64,000 bases of DNA from Chrysoperla carnea (GCF_905475395.1 NC_058338.1:94783435-94847434); one strand, 5' to 3'. Positions 45,101 to 56,426 are shown, numbered from the stretch's first letter. The notes: generated by a model from the sequence alone, not told the origin. Numbers and translations are program-made.

Positions 45101-45949
45101 TAAAACCATGATAAACATACAAATTTATTTTATTGCCAATCATATTCCCTAAAAAATACCCATTTTATGGCAAGTGAAATTTACAAAATTTTAAAAATCC
45201 CTGACTAATGCAGTTTTTCCCGAGTAATTCTCAAGCGATGCGTTTTGTGAGACGATCAAAAACTATATTCATTAAACTCTCTCGATAAAAAAAAAACTTA
45301 TCCAGGTAAGTTGTTACAAAAATCGTAAAACCATCCAAACTTTAATTGTTCTTAAATAAAAAAGAAGATAAAAACTGGTAAAACGATACTTTCTGAGAGT
45401 CTAATCATTAAATACACTCTTTTAAGAATGAATGTCGAAACTCCAATTCAAAACAAACAAAAAATGACAGTTCACAAATGACCGCAACTGTTGAAGATGA
45501 TTAATGCCAGAACTATAATTTACATTTTGAAAGCACATAGAAAAATTAAAAAAAAAAGGTACCTTAGTATCTAAATCAGTAAAGCGTGTTTCTTCGCTAA
45601 CTCTTCTCTTTTTCCGTCGAGTAATTCGATCCATTAATTTCTGTTCCTTAATTTTTAATTCATGTAATTTATCAGTTAGATCACGGTACTCTTCCAAGTA
45701 CATGGTCGGTGGATTTTGTTCGCCAGCAAAGCGATCATTTAACGCATCAACATTTTCACGCGTTAACGATATTATTGTTCGGATATTTTTTAATTCACCT
45801 TCAAGTGGATTCTCATCGTCACCGTCACTATTTTCCACCGATGACATACTTGAACTGCTCGAACTTGTTGGTAATGATAATGTTGGAATAATGCCATTTA
45901 TTTTTCTGGATGTGTTTGTTGTTATGTCAAAATCCCATATCACTGCCAT
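38526..45949 (-). CDS. Raf: Raf serine/threonine kinase, complete gene
   Basis: Four exons, 45563-45949, 42904-43353, 40771-41548 and 38526-39157, join in phase (0, 0, 1) to 2247 nt: 748 codons plus TAA. Raf is the MAPKKK that binds Ras-GTP at the membrane and phosphorylates MEK. In order: BRAF-specific-region-like helices (about 50-112), Ras-binding domain (about 149-221, with an Arg at 181 aligned to the Ras-contact Arg), C1 zinc domain (His232 to Cys277, all eight ligands present), Ser-rich linker with 14-3-3 site RSSSAPN (320-326), kinase domain (GSGSFG 440-445, Lys459, HRDLKSNN 550-557, DFG 570-572, APE 597-599) and C-terminal 14-3-3 site RSASEP (702-707). The length is close to fly Raf. 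ATG context is AAAATGG. Residues before the DFG-loop end read TGWSDS, slightly unlike the usual TRWSG. Introns are 2209, 1355 and 1613 bp. Confidence 0.97.
39400..40125. repeat. Family H repeat in Raf intron 3
   Basis: TTTTAAGTTGACAACTCGAA near 39410 and TTTCAAGCATATGTCTACTT near 40090 are inverted relatives, with TTTCAAACGAAAAATCCT and TAACATTTTTCGTTTGAAGC inside. A compact version is at 60893-61085. Confidence 0.45.
40480..40740. repeat. Family G segment in Raf intron 3
   Basis: TTTTCGGCTACGGAACCCTA, TTAAATTACCTTTCAAACA, ATCGGTTCATCCGTTTGGGC, CACAGACAGACAGACACACA and TTATAACAACCCCTTTTTTA, i.e. a longer version than the piece at 6964. It ends about 30 bp from the exon 3 donor. Confidence 0.65.
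40771..41548 (-). CDS. Raf: Raf coding exon 3 (linker and kinase N-lobe)
   Basis: 259 codons plus one base; acceptor TTTTCAG|GAT, donor CAAG|GTAAGC. It holds the inhibitory 14-3-3 site, a long Ser/Thr/Pro linker, [28 protein letters not shown] and the N-lobe through the [11 protein letters not shown] helix. Confidence 0.95.
42145..42600. repeat. Direct repeat pair in Raf intron 2
   Basis: TTTTTCGAAGTCGACGTTGG and TTTTTCGAAGTCGATTTGG begin two copies about 275 bp apart. Both continue with TCGTGTTCCGATCGACCAAT and TATTACTAAA-like sequence. Each copy is about 110 bp. Confidence 0.7.
42904..43353 (-). CDS. Raf: Raf coding exon 2 (RBD and C1)
   Basis: 150 codons, acceptor TTTTGAAG|GGT, donor CAG|GTAAAT. 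It carries [20 protein letters not shown] (RBD strands 1-2), [14 protein letters not shown] and the atypical C1 domain with the ligand pattern H-x12-C-x2-C-x9-C-x2-C-x4-H-x2-C-x7-C. Confidence 0.95.
43480..43720 (+). pseudogene. LINE RNase H domain relic in Raf intron 1
   Basis: The plus strand reads [20 protein letters not shown] and then [10 protein letters not shown]: the V/A-x-x-NEAADSLAREGS signature at the end of a jockey/R1-type RNase H. It is antisense to Raf. A stop follows, and no other LINE part is seen. Confidence 0.65.
43723..44294 (-). repeat. Family A repeat in Raf intron 1
   Basis: CCTGTATATATGAAAAATAT to TTGTTTGTTTTCACTTGA. It contains GGGTTCGTAGGACCC. The CTGTCCGTCCGTC block is shortened. 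Confidence 0.8.
44450..44860. repeat. Family I-like repeat in Raf intron 1
   Basis: GTTTGTTTCAGAATTTGATA, AAACTCGGTATATAGAGTTA, TTTGACGATTGGTAGACTAT and TTAGTCATCAAATGATCTG correspond to the units at 15430-16340. Confidence 0.55.
45563..45949 (-). CDS. Raf: Raf coding exon 1
   Basis: 129 codons, start [14 protein letters not shown], donor AAG|GTACCT. A Ser tract (29-37) and acidic stretch precede [20 protein letters not shown] and [16 protein letters not shown], the BRAF-specific-region pattern that in animals contacts KSR. CRAF and ARAF lack it, so this is the single B-type Raf expected in an insect. A long plus-strand frame over it is a shadow. Confidence 0.95.
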
Positions 45950-46115
45950 TTTTTTTTACACAACAGAAGAGTGGAGTCCACAATATGCAAGAAAGACTAC
46001 ATACAAAAATTCTTTTGAGTCAAACGACATAGACACTTTACTTTCAACACACTCTCTGACTGTGGCAGTGTAGCTGTCTGTGTCTACTAGTCATCTACTA
46101 GTACTCTAGTGTCTG

Positions 46116-46148
46116 AACTGACTCAAACTACAGTCAAATTCACTTATA
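46116..46148 (-). promoter_or_regulatory. Raf: Raf core promoter: TATA box and initiator
   Basis: On the minus strand TATAAG (46148-46143) and TCAGTT (46121-46116) are spaced so that the first T of the TATA box is 29 bases upstream of the initiator A (46119). This matches arthropod core-promoter geometry (Inr consensus TCAKTY). It would give a 5'UTR of about 169 nt without an intron before the ATG at 45949. It is a motif-based call and no expression evidence is available. Confidence 0.5.
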
Positions 46149-47060
46149 AGGACAACTTACTACGAGACCTACAAGGGTGGATGTGTGTCCCTTATATTCG
46201 ATTGAGTTCCAGGTTCCAAGGCTGTTATTTCGCTCTCGGAAATTCACCGCCAAGTCATTTCATCCTCGGAAATTACTGCCTAACTAACGTATCACCAGAC
46301 CAATCACGGCTATGTATTTCAATTACAGGGCGAACACACTTAAGGTAGTACCTACACGAAAGTGATATTTCAAGAATTTCTCAAAACTCAGAATATAAAA
46401 TATTTAATTCATAATACACATGCTGTTAAAATTATAAGATGATTTACCATGTCATACATGAGATATTAGCAATTAAAAGTGACGCAATTTGTACGTGTAC
46501 ATGGGAGAAGCGTATAAAAATACACAAATTTACAAATATTATATTTATTTATCAATGAATAACGTTCACCATCTCTATGAAAAACTAATATAATGTAGAA
46601 TACTATATTTAGAAAATATATAAAAAAAAATAAAAATTATTTACCATATAGTTTCGATAAAAAACTTAAATAAATAACTCGTTTTAGCGATGATTTTTTG
46701 TTTAGAGGATATAAAAACTAATGGTAAAGGTATATATCATAGTGTGTGTGTGTATACGTATAGAAGATATAATGGTGAGTAACTACAGTCTTGTGAAAAT
46801 AATATATGGTATATGTATAATAGTCATAGCACAGTTAATGCGCTGAATGATAGTATTAGTCCTAAACTTTTTGACTGGACTGTCGCGGAGGAACTACCTT
46901 AATACAAGAGCCAAAGAACCGCAGCCGCAGACCTGTGTTAATTCAGCCCCGTTAACGGTATGGTCAACCCGTAGAGTATTTCTAGAGTCAATGTATCTAC
47001 ATACCGAATTTTATTAAAATATTTTTAGCCGTTTAGTCGTGAACAATATTGGTAAAGATA
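46149..47060. other. 5' flank of Raf, no gene
   Basis: AT-rich, with a GT tract at 46742-46754. No repeat family was recognised. Confidence 0.45.
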
Positions 47061-47700
47061 TGTAGTCCGAGTGCCAAGGGAATTTTAGATTTAGGATTGA
47101 AATTATTTGTACCTTATTTTCAACTTTAATGATGAATTTTATTATAATTTCATTAATGTAGACGAAAAATAAAAATAAAGTTTTTCGATATCTGCCTTGG
47201 TTTTCGAAATATTGAAAGCTAAATAATTAAACAAAATTTTTAATTTTCAATATTTTGAAAATTTCCTAGATATCGAAAAATTTTATTCTTATTTTCGTCT
47301 TATATAGTCAAGTTATAACATAATTCACCATCAAAATAGAAAAAATCTATTTTTTTAAATTTGTGTTCCCACTACCGTGCTCAAACGTCCTTAATTAGTC
47401 CGACGCAGCGAGTTTTCGAGTTTTTTTGTTTTCAATAATTTATTAAGGTTTTAACTTTTATTTAAATAGTTTTTTTTATTTAATTTCCACCGACTAGTTT
47501 TAGAGAAATGTATAAAAACATATCATCCATCTACCGTCTTACCATAAAACCAATGTTAAATATGCCTACTTTTAAAGTCATTTATTTATTAAATAATCGG
47601 GGAACCACCTCCCCCTAATATTTTCAGAATTGTTTTAGACTTTCAGCCAACTTCATTTAGCCTTTTATCCAAAATTGCCCTGGCGCTGGTACATCCTTAA
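47061..47700 (+). repeat. Family C repeat, full-length copy
   Basis: GTAGTCCGAGTGCCAAGGGA to TGGCGCTGGTACATCCTTAA, with the internal inverted end GTGCTCAAACGTCCTTAATT, CGATATCTGCCTTGG and AAGTCATTTATTTATTAAAT. Confidence 0.75.
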
Positions 47701-49270
47701 AAAAATAACAAAATAGAATACTCCAGTTAGCACTCTCGTTCACTTCTCACTAATTTTAAGACCCAAAATTAAGTTTTGTTTGCATATGATTTTTATTTGG
47801 ATTCAGTCTAAACTTTTCCAACTCGGCGTTACAATCGATTCATCGTTATTAAAGATGTCACTATAATAGATTTTGACTGTAGTTATACAGAGATAGACAG
47901 ACTCATTTCTGTTAGATTTATCATGTAGGGGTCTATCTGTCTCTTTAATGTTTTTATTTATTCGTTGCTTCAATTTGAGTTTATTCTTGTTTTCATTGAA
48001 TTAACTCGACATACACCGAAACTTACGTCAATATTATTATTTACGTAAATTAAACTTTCGATTCAAATATTTCTTTAGTAGAAATTTTCTATACGTACCG
48101 TTTTTCATTCTTTAGTTAACAATTCGATATTCAATTAAAAAGTAAATTGAAATAGTTTTAAAAAAAGTATAACGATCAAGTCTGAGTTAAATTAATGCAA
48201 TTAAGGGCTGTGTAGGTAAACTCAATACCTATATAAAAGCTTCGACGCCAATATTCTTTTTAGCATTCATGATTTTCGAAATTTAAGTCGATCGCTTATT
48301 GTTCTTACATGAGCGTACCAAGGAAATCCTCCCCTGGACTTAAAATTCATGACTTAAGCATGTTTGCTTAATATTTGTGTACCTATTTCAAAATACTGTT
48401 GAATTTTCGAAAGTTTTAAGCTAAAAATTACTGATGTATCTCCCGCTAGACCAAAATTTTCTGTTTTGAACGCCTCCTCGGACTAAAAGCTGTTATATAT
48501 TTAAGGTTCTGTTGTCATCTGAACAAAAAAGGGTTACTCATTAAAAATTGAGAGACGATTGACTTTCAGGCGTTATAGACCTTTAAAAAACTTACTAGAC
48601 TAGACTAGAGGTCTCAATTGCTTCCTTTTTCTGTGGCAGAGAATATGATCTGTTATTGGTAAAAATCGAAATTTATACTTACCTCGAATAATATACGAAA
48701 GAATAATCTATAAATTTTTTAACTTACAAGTCCTTGAGGCTTTCTTTTTTAACCCTATCCACACTCTTTGGCGGGGACATTCGCGGAGTATCCTCGCCAA
48801 AGTTAGCCGAACTGAAACACTCACCACCATACTCTCGCCATACTTCGCAAGTCTCTCATTGCTACGGTTGTAGGGTTTCTGGTCTCTCGACCTTTTTAAT
48901 TTCTCGACCAGCATTTTTCGAGGAATTTTGAAATTTATAATAAAACAAAATGTTTTTTTTCAAATGATAGATGAGCTCAATCAAATGGTAAATTTTTAGT
49001 TACCACTTACCATAAATTGCCCTTATTCATTAACCAATAAACAATAAATTAAACAAACTATACTAGACTAGTCTGTTTTAAAAAGCAAAGAGTAGGGTAG
49101 TATTAAAATTATTGGATCCCTATCAGTTTCCAAATCTACAACAGTCTTTAGTTAAATAAAAAATAATTAGTAAAATTAAATCAACAAAATTACTAGTTTA
49201 TATTTATATAACTATAAAAACTAAACAAACATTAGCTACCAAATGCCTTTTCCTTTATATTTATAAACTA
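47701..49270. other. No recognisable feature
   Basis: 48730-48900 is less AT-rich than its surroundings, but neither strand gives a convincing exon. Nothing else was found. Confidence 0.4.
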
Positions 49271-49500
49271 CTAGCAGATACCCGCCGCTGGGAAATTTCA
49301 ACTTTTTTGATTGAATTTTTTTTTTAAATGACGTATTTTCATACAAACTTTTTTCCCGTGTTTCACTCCCTTAAGGATAGAATTTCAGAAAATCCTTTTT
49401 TTATCGGATGCCTACGTCATACAAAGAACACACCATCCAAGTTTCAGATTTCTAAGATCAGCGGTTTAGGCTGTGCCTTGATCCGTCAGCCAGCCATTTA
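49271..49500 (+). repeat. Family F-related repeat
   Basis: ACTAGCAGATACCCGCCGCT head, then ATAGAATTTCAGAAAATCCT and ATGCCTACGTCATACAAAG, parallel to 26280-26400. Confidence 0.5.
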
Positions 49501-49504
49501 GGAC

Positions 49505-50107
49505 AAAGCTAATTAGTCCATTTTCGGTTTCTGCCCGTCTGTAGAAGTTTCGGCGCGCTAACTGGGCGTATCCCAGTGACCTGCCCCATCGGAGGGGGTG
49601 TTGTTAGGCGGTGCTTGGCACTGTCTGACCGTGGGGGTGTATCCGAGTGGATTGCAGGTGCCTCAAGTATGACAAATGCCGAACCAACTGTCTGTCCGTC
49701 TGTCTGTCGACACGATAACTCAAAAAAGAAAAAAGATGTCTAGTAAATTTTATAGCGTGCTCAGGACGTAAAAAGTGAGATCTAGTTCGTAAATTAGCAA
49801 CATAGATCAACTGGATCTTGAGTTCATCCGTAGGATCCTGTAAACCGTTAGAGATAGAACAAAAGGTTGAATGTAAAAAATGGATCTTATAAAAAAATAA
49901 ACAACTTTTGTTTTCAACATTTTTTCGTAAACATCGCTGTTTATCCTTAGGGACGCAAATTATATAGTATGTATTATATGGGAATATCGGTTTTGTGTGA
50001 CTATCTTCATTTAAAATGACGTAAAAAACAAACGATTACGTTAGTAACACTGTCTATGGATGGTATTTCGAAAATTCACTTAGTCAATTGCTTGTTTTCT
50101 CTTGTTT
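49505..50107 (-). repeat. Family A repeat interrupted by GC-rich insert
   Basis: CTAATTAGTCCATTTTCGGT is followed at about 49543 by foreign sequence and resumes at TGTCTGTCCGTCTGTCTGTC (about 49690). It ends TTGCTTGTTTTCTCTTGT. Confidence 0.7.
49543..49690. mobile_element. GC-rich insertion, about 150 bp
   Basis: CGGCGCGCTAACTGGGCGTA, CCTGCCCCATCGGAGGGGGT and GTTAGGCGGTGCTTGGCACT stand out from AT-rich surroundings. They split a family A copy inside its CCGTCTG block. Possibly a fragment of a retroelement. No reading frame was identified. Confidence 0.5.
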
Positions 50108-51884
50108 TTAGTTACCTAGAGCACGGAATTGATTTCTCGAGTTCTCGAGGCTTGAGGTTTCTTTTGTCTCGATTAATGGTAAATTTCTTGAGCAGAACTT
50201 GTGCGAATTGAACTTCATAAATGACCACGGCAATGTGGAGTTGATTCTTGCCTGTACTCTCGTGGATGCCTCGTGTTGCCTTTGACTCGGGTAAAAAAAA
50301 AACGGTTTTTTACCGAAGTCGAAAAAGGCGAGACACCACAAGTATCACCCACACATTCTCGTCCCTCGCCCGACTTCGTGCTATATTTCGCAAAAGTGTG
50401 GGGAAAGGCTTTCTGGTGGCAAGGTTTTACAACGAATAATGAAAAATAAAAAACAAATGACAGTGGGTTAGAAAAATGATAAAGACTGTTTAAAACGGTT
50501 TTTTAAATTAATCATATTTTTGTTTTAAATTTATTTGAATTTATCTTTATACAAAAAAAAAAAAGAATATATATTTTAAACAGTGCTTGATTTCTTTTTT
50601 TTTGAAGATACAAAATGGCCTTTAAACTTTAAAATATATATATATAAAAGCAGGAGTAGTTTTCTTTTGTTTTAAAACATCAAGTAGGTCTAGGGGTCAA
50701 CTGTAGTATTTGAGAGTTACTCCAGAACGTCTAGGAATTTAAAATGCTGTAACCAAAGTCGTGTCTAACAATTTTTTCCTTTACAAAAATTTTCTTTACC
50801 GGGGATTTCTATTTGTGTGGCCTAGACAATTTTTTAATGTGTGGTAAGCTTAAAATTGATTTGTTGAGGACGCAAAATTCATTTTGTTCGACAGTCAACA
50901 AAGACGGATTTCGGGAATTTTGTTCTTTTGAGTGTCGGACAAAATGATTTTTACGATTTTTATTTGTCTTCTTATTTGAAAACTACTCTCAAGGAATGTT
51001 CATAAATTATACATTTTCCAGCGAATAAAATTATACATTTCCCTGTTATAAAAATTTTTTTTAGCAAAGAAAAAGTTGTTAACCACCTTGGTAACAGTCC
51101 CCCAAATTTCCAGTTCTGAAATAACTACCAAATATTATACCTGACTTCTAAGTCTAAAATAATCGTGGTTATTTTTTTTTTTTTTGGAAATCTTAAAATA
51201 ATTAGTCGTAAACACGATATAGTTTTCTTTTTTAATTAAATACACATAATTTCTTTGATTTTTTTTAAATAAACATGGGATGTTTCTGAGATATCCGAAT
51301 CAAAAAAAATTTTTTTTTACTTGCCAAATTATTTGGCAACAAATATCAATTTTCTATATATACATAATTTTTTTTTTAAGGGGATAAAGTGTCGTGTAAC
51401 AAGGCACATATTGACACCTCGCGTCATTACCTAATTTCGGATATCAGAATTTTGCATCCCAAAAATAACTAGGTAAAATATTTTTGTTTTTTAAACAGTC
51501 CAAATAGATTTAACATGTATGAAAAATGCTCACGAAATAATCAAACTAGAAGTTGGTTTTTTTTTTTGTTATGGTCGATAAGAATTAACGCACTAAATTT
51601 CTCATTTTTAAAGAAAATCATTTCGACCCTTTTTATATATATTGGGTGTTAAAATAGCAGGTAAACTTTTAATAATCGCGATTAAAAAAATAAAATTATA
51701 AGGAATGTTAATATTGAAAGCAATTTTGTTGGGTGTAAAAATATATTTCCTGATTTCTGAATTTTCCAAAATTGTATTCAGTTTTCAAAACTGATAAATG
51801 CTTCGAATTTATCTGGTCTGAACAAAAAAACGAAGTGATCTCTCAGAATCCCTCATTTATCTCTTCTTCGCCACTTTGTTCGTC
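50108..51884. other. No gene; low-copy repeat near 50920-51170
   Basis: 50920-51170 is a diverged partner of 34330-34660. The remainder is AT-rich with T- and A-runs. Confidence 0.4.
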
Positions 51885-52570
51885 TTCATATTCAACTCTA
51901 GTCCATGTATTTTCGAGGAATTGAATTGCCTGGCACTGAATAACGCAGTCAGGCTGATCAGCGTATCTGGCGTTAATGAGAAAAAAACAGCGAATTCGTT
52001 GGCACGAGAATGATAGTCTCAAACGCCCCTTACACCTGAGTCTCTCATTCCCATAGCAAGATGCTCCGTAATTTACCGAATCAAGGAATGGGTACGATAA
52101 GCCGATCTTGATTACTGGAAATTTGAGCAGGGTATGTGACAGGCCAAACTCTGCATAAGCACAGCTAGGCCATTCGACTGTGCTCGCCTGAAACTTACCA
52201 GAGCACAGAGCACAGTAGAGAAGGGTTATAGGGCTCTTCTCAGGACACTATCGATTGAACTATCACCTTCATAGCATGGGAATCTCTGATGGCCCCACTT
52301 GTAGGGGGTGTATGGGGGGCGATAAAATTTCCACACACGTTATTTGCACCTGTGGAAACCTTTAGGGCGTCAGGTTTAGAATATTCGATTCCGAAACCTT
52401 AGATTCATCAATTCTGGGAGAAATCTCGTCAGAGAAGCTATGGACTTTCTGCGTGGCATCTCGACAGAATCTTATAGAGACGTCTCGTCTTTGGGTGACA
52501 TGTTGTTCTCAAGGAAGGCTGAGATAACCCCGTCGTCAAGATGCTAGGGATCCTGCGGTATCCCTCTTGT
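51885..52570 (+). pseudogene. LINE RNase H and 3' tail relic (jockey/R1 type)
   Basis: Discontinuous plus-strand translation: TANSLARE, QTPLTPESLIPIAR, RLL.RL.TGHYHL-like, ISDGPTCRGCMGGDKISTHV, CTCGNL, LDSSILGEIS and SEKLWTFCVASR. The order (end of RNase H, then the Cys-rich tail) is that of a jockey/R1-type LINE ORF2 C-terminus. Several stops and frameshifts make it inactive. Confidence 0.65.
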
Positions 52571-55383
52571 GTAAAATCAGAAAATTCCTGTAATGTGAAC
52601 AAAGGTCACTATTTTGTCTCCAGTTGTGGATAAATATCATCGTTCATTATTATTCAAGATGAAATCTTGAAAATTAAAATGCTTTTGGAGGTTAGCTTTA
52701 ATTTATGAACTTAAAAAAATCCAAGACAACAGTATCGTGTTTGTTATCAAATAAAAGATCTTATTCCGAATTTTGAAATAAACGTTGTTATTTTAACACC
52801 CTATACATATATATTTAAAAAATAAATACAATAACAAAAAAAAAACTAAATGAATGTCGCCGATGTGTGTGATGAAAGCACTTCTCTCTTATCGCATTTA
52901 TTAAAATTCTCTACTTCGAAGAAAATGGATATTTTTAATTTCCAGAAAAAACTAATGAGAAATAATTAATGAATAATAAGAATAAAAAATAATATATTTT
53001 GATATAAATTAAATGATGACACGTTTGTTTCTTTTTAAAATGTGTATTATATGATACGATCTCAGATGCGCATCCACTAGATGGATTTAGAGGCGGGTCG
53101 ATTATAATCCTTCTCCTCAACTCACTTAAAACGCGTTTCACGAAAAACAAAAAAAAAACAAATTATACTAATTTTATATATCAGTTTTGCAATTTTCGAT
53201 TGCAGATTAAAATTAAATGGATTATAAAATACCCCTCACTCCATGTGAATGGAGGCGCAACTGATGTTTTTATGTGGACAACTATTTGATTTTTCATTTT
53301 TCTTCCTTAATAATATGCCAAAGAAAAATAATAATAAATAAAATGCAATTACACTTTTTTTTTCAATTTTTCATTTATATAACAATTAATTATTTAATTA
53401 TCAATTTTAATTAAGGGGATGATTTTCCGAGGGACCAAGGAGGCGAGGGGAGGGTGAATAGAAGAAGGAATAACCCTAAATAAATTATTTTAACATCGTT
53501 ATTTTATTAACAAAAATACTTATGGAATTTAGCGGGGAGGCGCGGCGTCCAATTTGTGGTGAAATTCAGGGCAACAATTTCAAAATAAATTCAAAAAAAC
53601 TATATATTAAAGCAAAGAATAAAACCGTTTACGATTATTCTTGGCTGTGAATTTGTCCTCTGTGTGTAAACTTTTCTTTTATGTGGAAAATATCTACGAA
53701 AAATTCCTAATTTTATTAACTATTTTTTTGTTTAGTAGTTTTTAGTTTAGTAAATAGTTTGAAGATATTCAATGCTTTGTTTTTATTTAGGGGAATGTTT
53801 TGAGAAGAAGAACCGTAATGAGAGGGAAGAGAGGGGAAGTGAGATAAATCACATATATGTACGTATAATAGGCAACGATCTTTATAGCCTTGTTAAGATG
53901 AATTCAAATCATGGTAATTGTAAATTAAGTCACGTAAAAGAATGAACTCAATTTATGGTTTCTTATACCTTGTAAAAGAAGACAATCTATGAGAGTTCTG
54001 AGTCAAATTACATGCTAAATTCCCAGAGGATTTCCATTGGATCGATTGTTTGAATTGTATTTCTTACGAGTTTCTTTTTTGGCATTTAACATGTACTTTG
54101 ATACAGAACCCTTATAGTTTATGTACTCTTGTACATTCAAGGGTATTATAGATTTAGTTCAAAGTTTGTAACGATTACAAATATTGACCATAGAAACGAA
54201 ATTTTGGTATAATTGATCATAAAATGATCTAATTAGCCCATTTCTACAAATTCGAGTGTCTGCCTGAGGATACGATAGTTCAAAAACAAATAGAGGTAAC
54301 ACTATCAACTCAATATTTTTCAATACATACAAGGTATTTAAATAATTAACTGTGTTTTTATAGACTTTAGGTTTTGAGTTTTTGAAAAAATTTGAATCAT
54401 TTGCACTAATTTAAAGTTTGCAAAAGCACATAAATCGATATGTTCCAAGACTCGTTTGTAAACGATAAATATGGCGAATCAGAAAAAATATTTGAAATTG
54501 ATGTCGAAGAAAAGGAAACATTATTACGAACCGAGGGAGTATATTTTCGTAATTTTTATCTATCACGCGTTAGGAATTTTAGTTTGACTAGACACGATAA
54601 GGTTGTGCGAAAGGAGATAAGGTAAATTACAAACTAGCAGTCTTTATCCACCTTCATCATCTTGAGGCAAAATGGAAGAAATATACTGTAGCTGCACTGT
54701 TTGTCTAATTACTTAAAATTTGGTTAAAAAAATTGCTGCCCCATATGAACGGAACCATTGCAATTTATTAAGTCCCGAGAATTCGATAGTCACTCAGACT
54801 TCGATATACGACGAAAAACACTTTGTTTCACAGCCTAAAAAAATAACTAAAAATTTTTATTAATCAAAATAACCAAATAAGTTTTAAACGAGTGGAAATT
54901 TATTTTCATTTTTTCCTGTAGAAAATGGAAAAAAACCTTTGAAATAAGCTAATAAGTCTAGATTCTGCCATTTTCTGGATTCAAACTTAATATGAGCACA
55001 TAAATTCGAAAATAAAAAATTTGATAGCGTGATATTTCGCGCGTGTTCCGTTCAATTCTAATAAATCGAGTGTTCGACAATTGTCCAATTATTTGAGTAA
55101 TAAGTCTTAATCTGAGGATCGTTTTGAGGCCACCTTTAGTGAAAATAAAATCATAATAATTCAAACAAATGTTGGAAGACGCGACAGAACACATTTAAAA
55201 CAATTCTGACCATAATTTAGAAGGAATTTTCGAAAAGTGACGTGTTTTGCCAGTCGTAAAATGACAATACCGTTATCATCGAAAACACACTCAAAATGTT
55301 GAGCGATTGTCTAGCAAATTATTGAATAAACAATCCGTACATTGGTGTTAAGATAATTTCTTTCTATAGGGTGACCAAAAACT
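52571..55383. other. No gene; weak family A relic at 54112-54330
   Basis: AT-rich. 54112-54330 preserves AGTTTGTAACGATTACAAAT, CTAATTAGCCCATTTC and CGATAGTTCAAAAACAAAT of family A. Nothing else could be supported. Confidence 0.4.
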
Positions 55384-55820
55384 ATAAATATATTGCCCCG
55401 CAATAAAATTGGTGCACAGGGTTATTTCTATAAGGTCTTTAATTGAGGAGATCCGGCAGTTTAATGTGAAAAGTGTCTATTTTGCCTTGTCAGGGAATAA
55501 TTCGATCTTAGAAGCTCGAATAAAGATCAATATTAGCGCATTTTGACGAGAAATAAAAAATCTCTCGATTGTACATACTTAATTTCTTGTATAAATTATA
55601 TCATATCAAATTAAGAAATAAATTTTCTCAGTGTTTCAGTTCTGCGTAAAAAAATTATTAAGAGATGATTAAAATGTTTGAGATATTTATTCAAAAACTA
55701 ATAAGTGCAAGTTATCGGATCATATATATTTCATTCAGATCCCATCATTTTTTGTCGAAATATACCTGTCTGAAATTTCGAGAAAATTTAAAACTTTTTT
55801 TTGCGGGGCAATATATTTAT
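55384..55820. mobile_element. MITE with 20-bp perfect TIRs
   Basis: ATAAATATATTGCCCCGCAA (55384-55403) is repeated exactly inverted at 55801-55820. The element is 437 bp. The innermost GGGGCAATAT is an unusual GC block for this region. It has no transposase and no sure target duplication, apart from possible TA/ATATA inside the repeat. Confidence 0.65.
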
Positions 55821-56286
55821 TCAAGCAGTGTTTGTTACTGTCAAAGAAATAAAAATATTAATTTATTGATTTAAAGTTTCTTAAAACCACGACTAAATAA
55901 TTTCACACTTGATTAACACTTTAAAAAACAAATCTTTAACCTCCTGTATTTCGCTAACAAATTATTTTCGAGTATATGTTTATATGAACTTTCTGTTTAT
56001 TTTGACCTAGAGAACATGCTCCTAAAATAGTATCGTGAAATTTTTAAACACTCTGTAGTGTCTGTACACAAAAAAAAGATTTAACTCATGGTTTTGGTAC
56101 GTCTGCCTGTAGTATGATACATATATGTTAGAAGAAATAAGGGCGATGATTCGGATAAGGATAAAGTTAGAAGATAAAGAAGGATAGAGAGTAAGGTGAG
56201 GTGAAGAGGATAGAATGAGATAAAGAGATATTTGTTCTGATTTATTTATATATATATATAGATAAAGATGTCTATATGTATTTGTT
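55821..56286. other. 3' flank of gish, no gene
   Basis: Purine-rich AAGGATAGAG-type tract at 56130-56230 and a TA run at 56250-56262. Nothing else seen. Confidence 0.4.
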
Positions 56287-56296
56287 TTTATTTATT
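56287..56296 (-). promoter_or_regulatory. gish: gish polyadenylation signals
   Basis: Two overlapping minus-strand AATAAA hexamers start one base after the TAA that ends the extended reading frame (56298-56300). The 3'UTR after the first stop (UGA) would therefore be short and consist almost entirely of the open extension. Confidence 0.55.
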
Positions 56297-56297
56297 A

Positions 56298-56426
56298 TTA
56301 TAGGGGTAAAGTAGGTGTTGGAGTTAATGCGCCAGCATGAAGGCCTGAATCACGTGAATTGGACTGAGATGTTGCACGTAATAATGTAACAGCTTCTCGT
56401 TCAGGTGTATGTTGAGCTGCTGTTAG
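56298..56426 (-). CDS. gish: Candidate stop-codon readthrough extension of gish
   Basis: Immediately after the UGA at 56429-56427 the frame continues for 42 sense codons to TAA TAA TAA. The context is UGA-CUA, the classic leaky-stop motif. The peptide contains TPEREAVTLLRATSQSNSRD and SGLHAGALTPTPTLPL. The stretch is about 45% GC by hand count, like exons here and unlike the flanks. Vertebrate CK1-gamma proteins end where the UGA lies, so this tail would be an optional addition beyond the palmitoylated cysteines. Alternative: coding use through a different splice path. Internal AGs do not restore this frame from the visible upstream donor. Confidence 0.6.
   Translation of the reverse strand, partial: LTAAQHTPEREAVTLLRATSQSNSRDSGLHAGALTPTPTLPL

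Noticed and set aside
45702..46073. 123-codon plus-strand frame opposite Raf exon 1
   Set aside because: It is the antisense shadow of the Raf coding exon and runs into the 5'UTR and promoter. No independent protein signature.
48708..48931. Less AT-rich block with frames on both strands
   Set aside because: Neither frame has a familiar motif, good splice borders or homology to the neighbouring genes. I could not support an exon.
54440..54625. 61-codon plus-strand frame
   Set aside because: Short, no start or splice support and no family resemblance.
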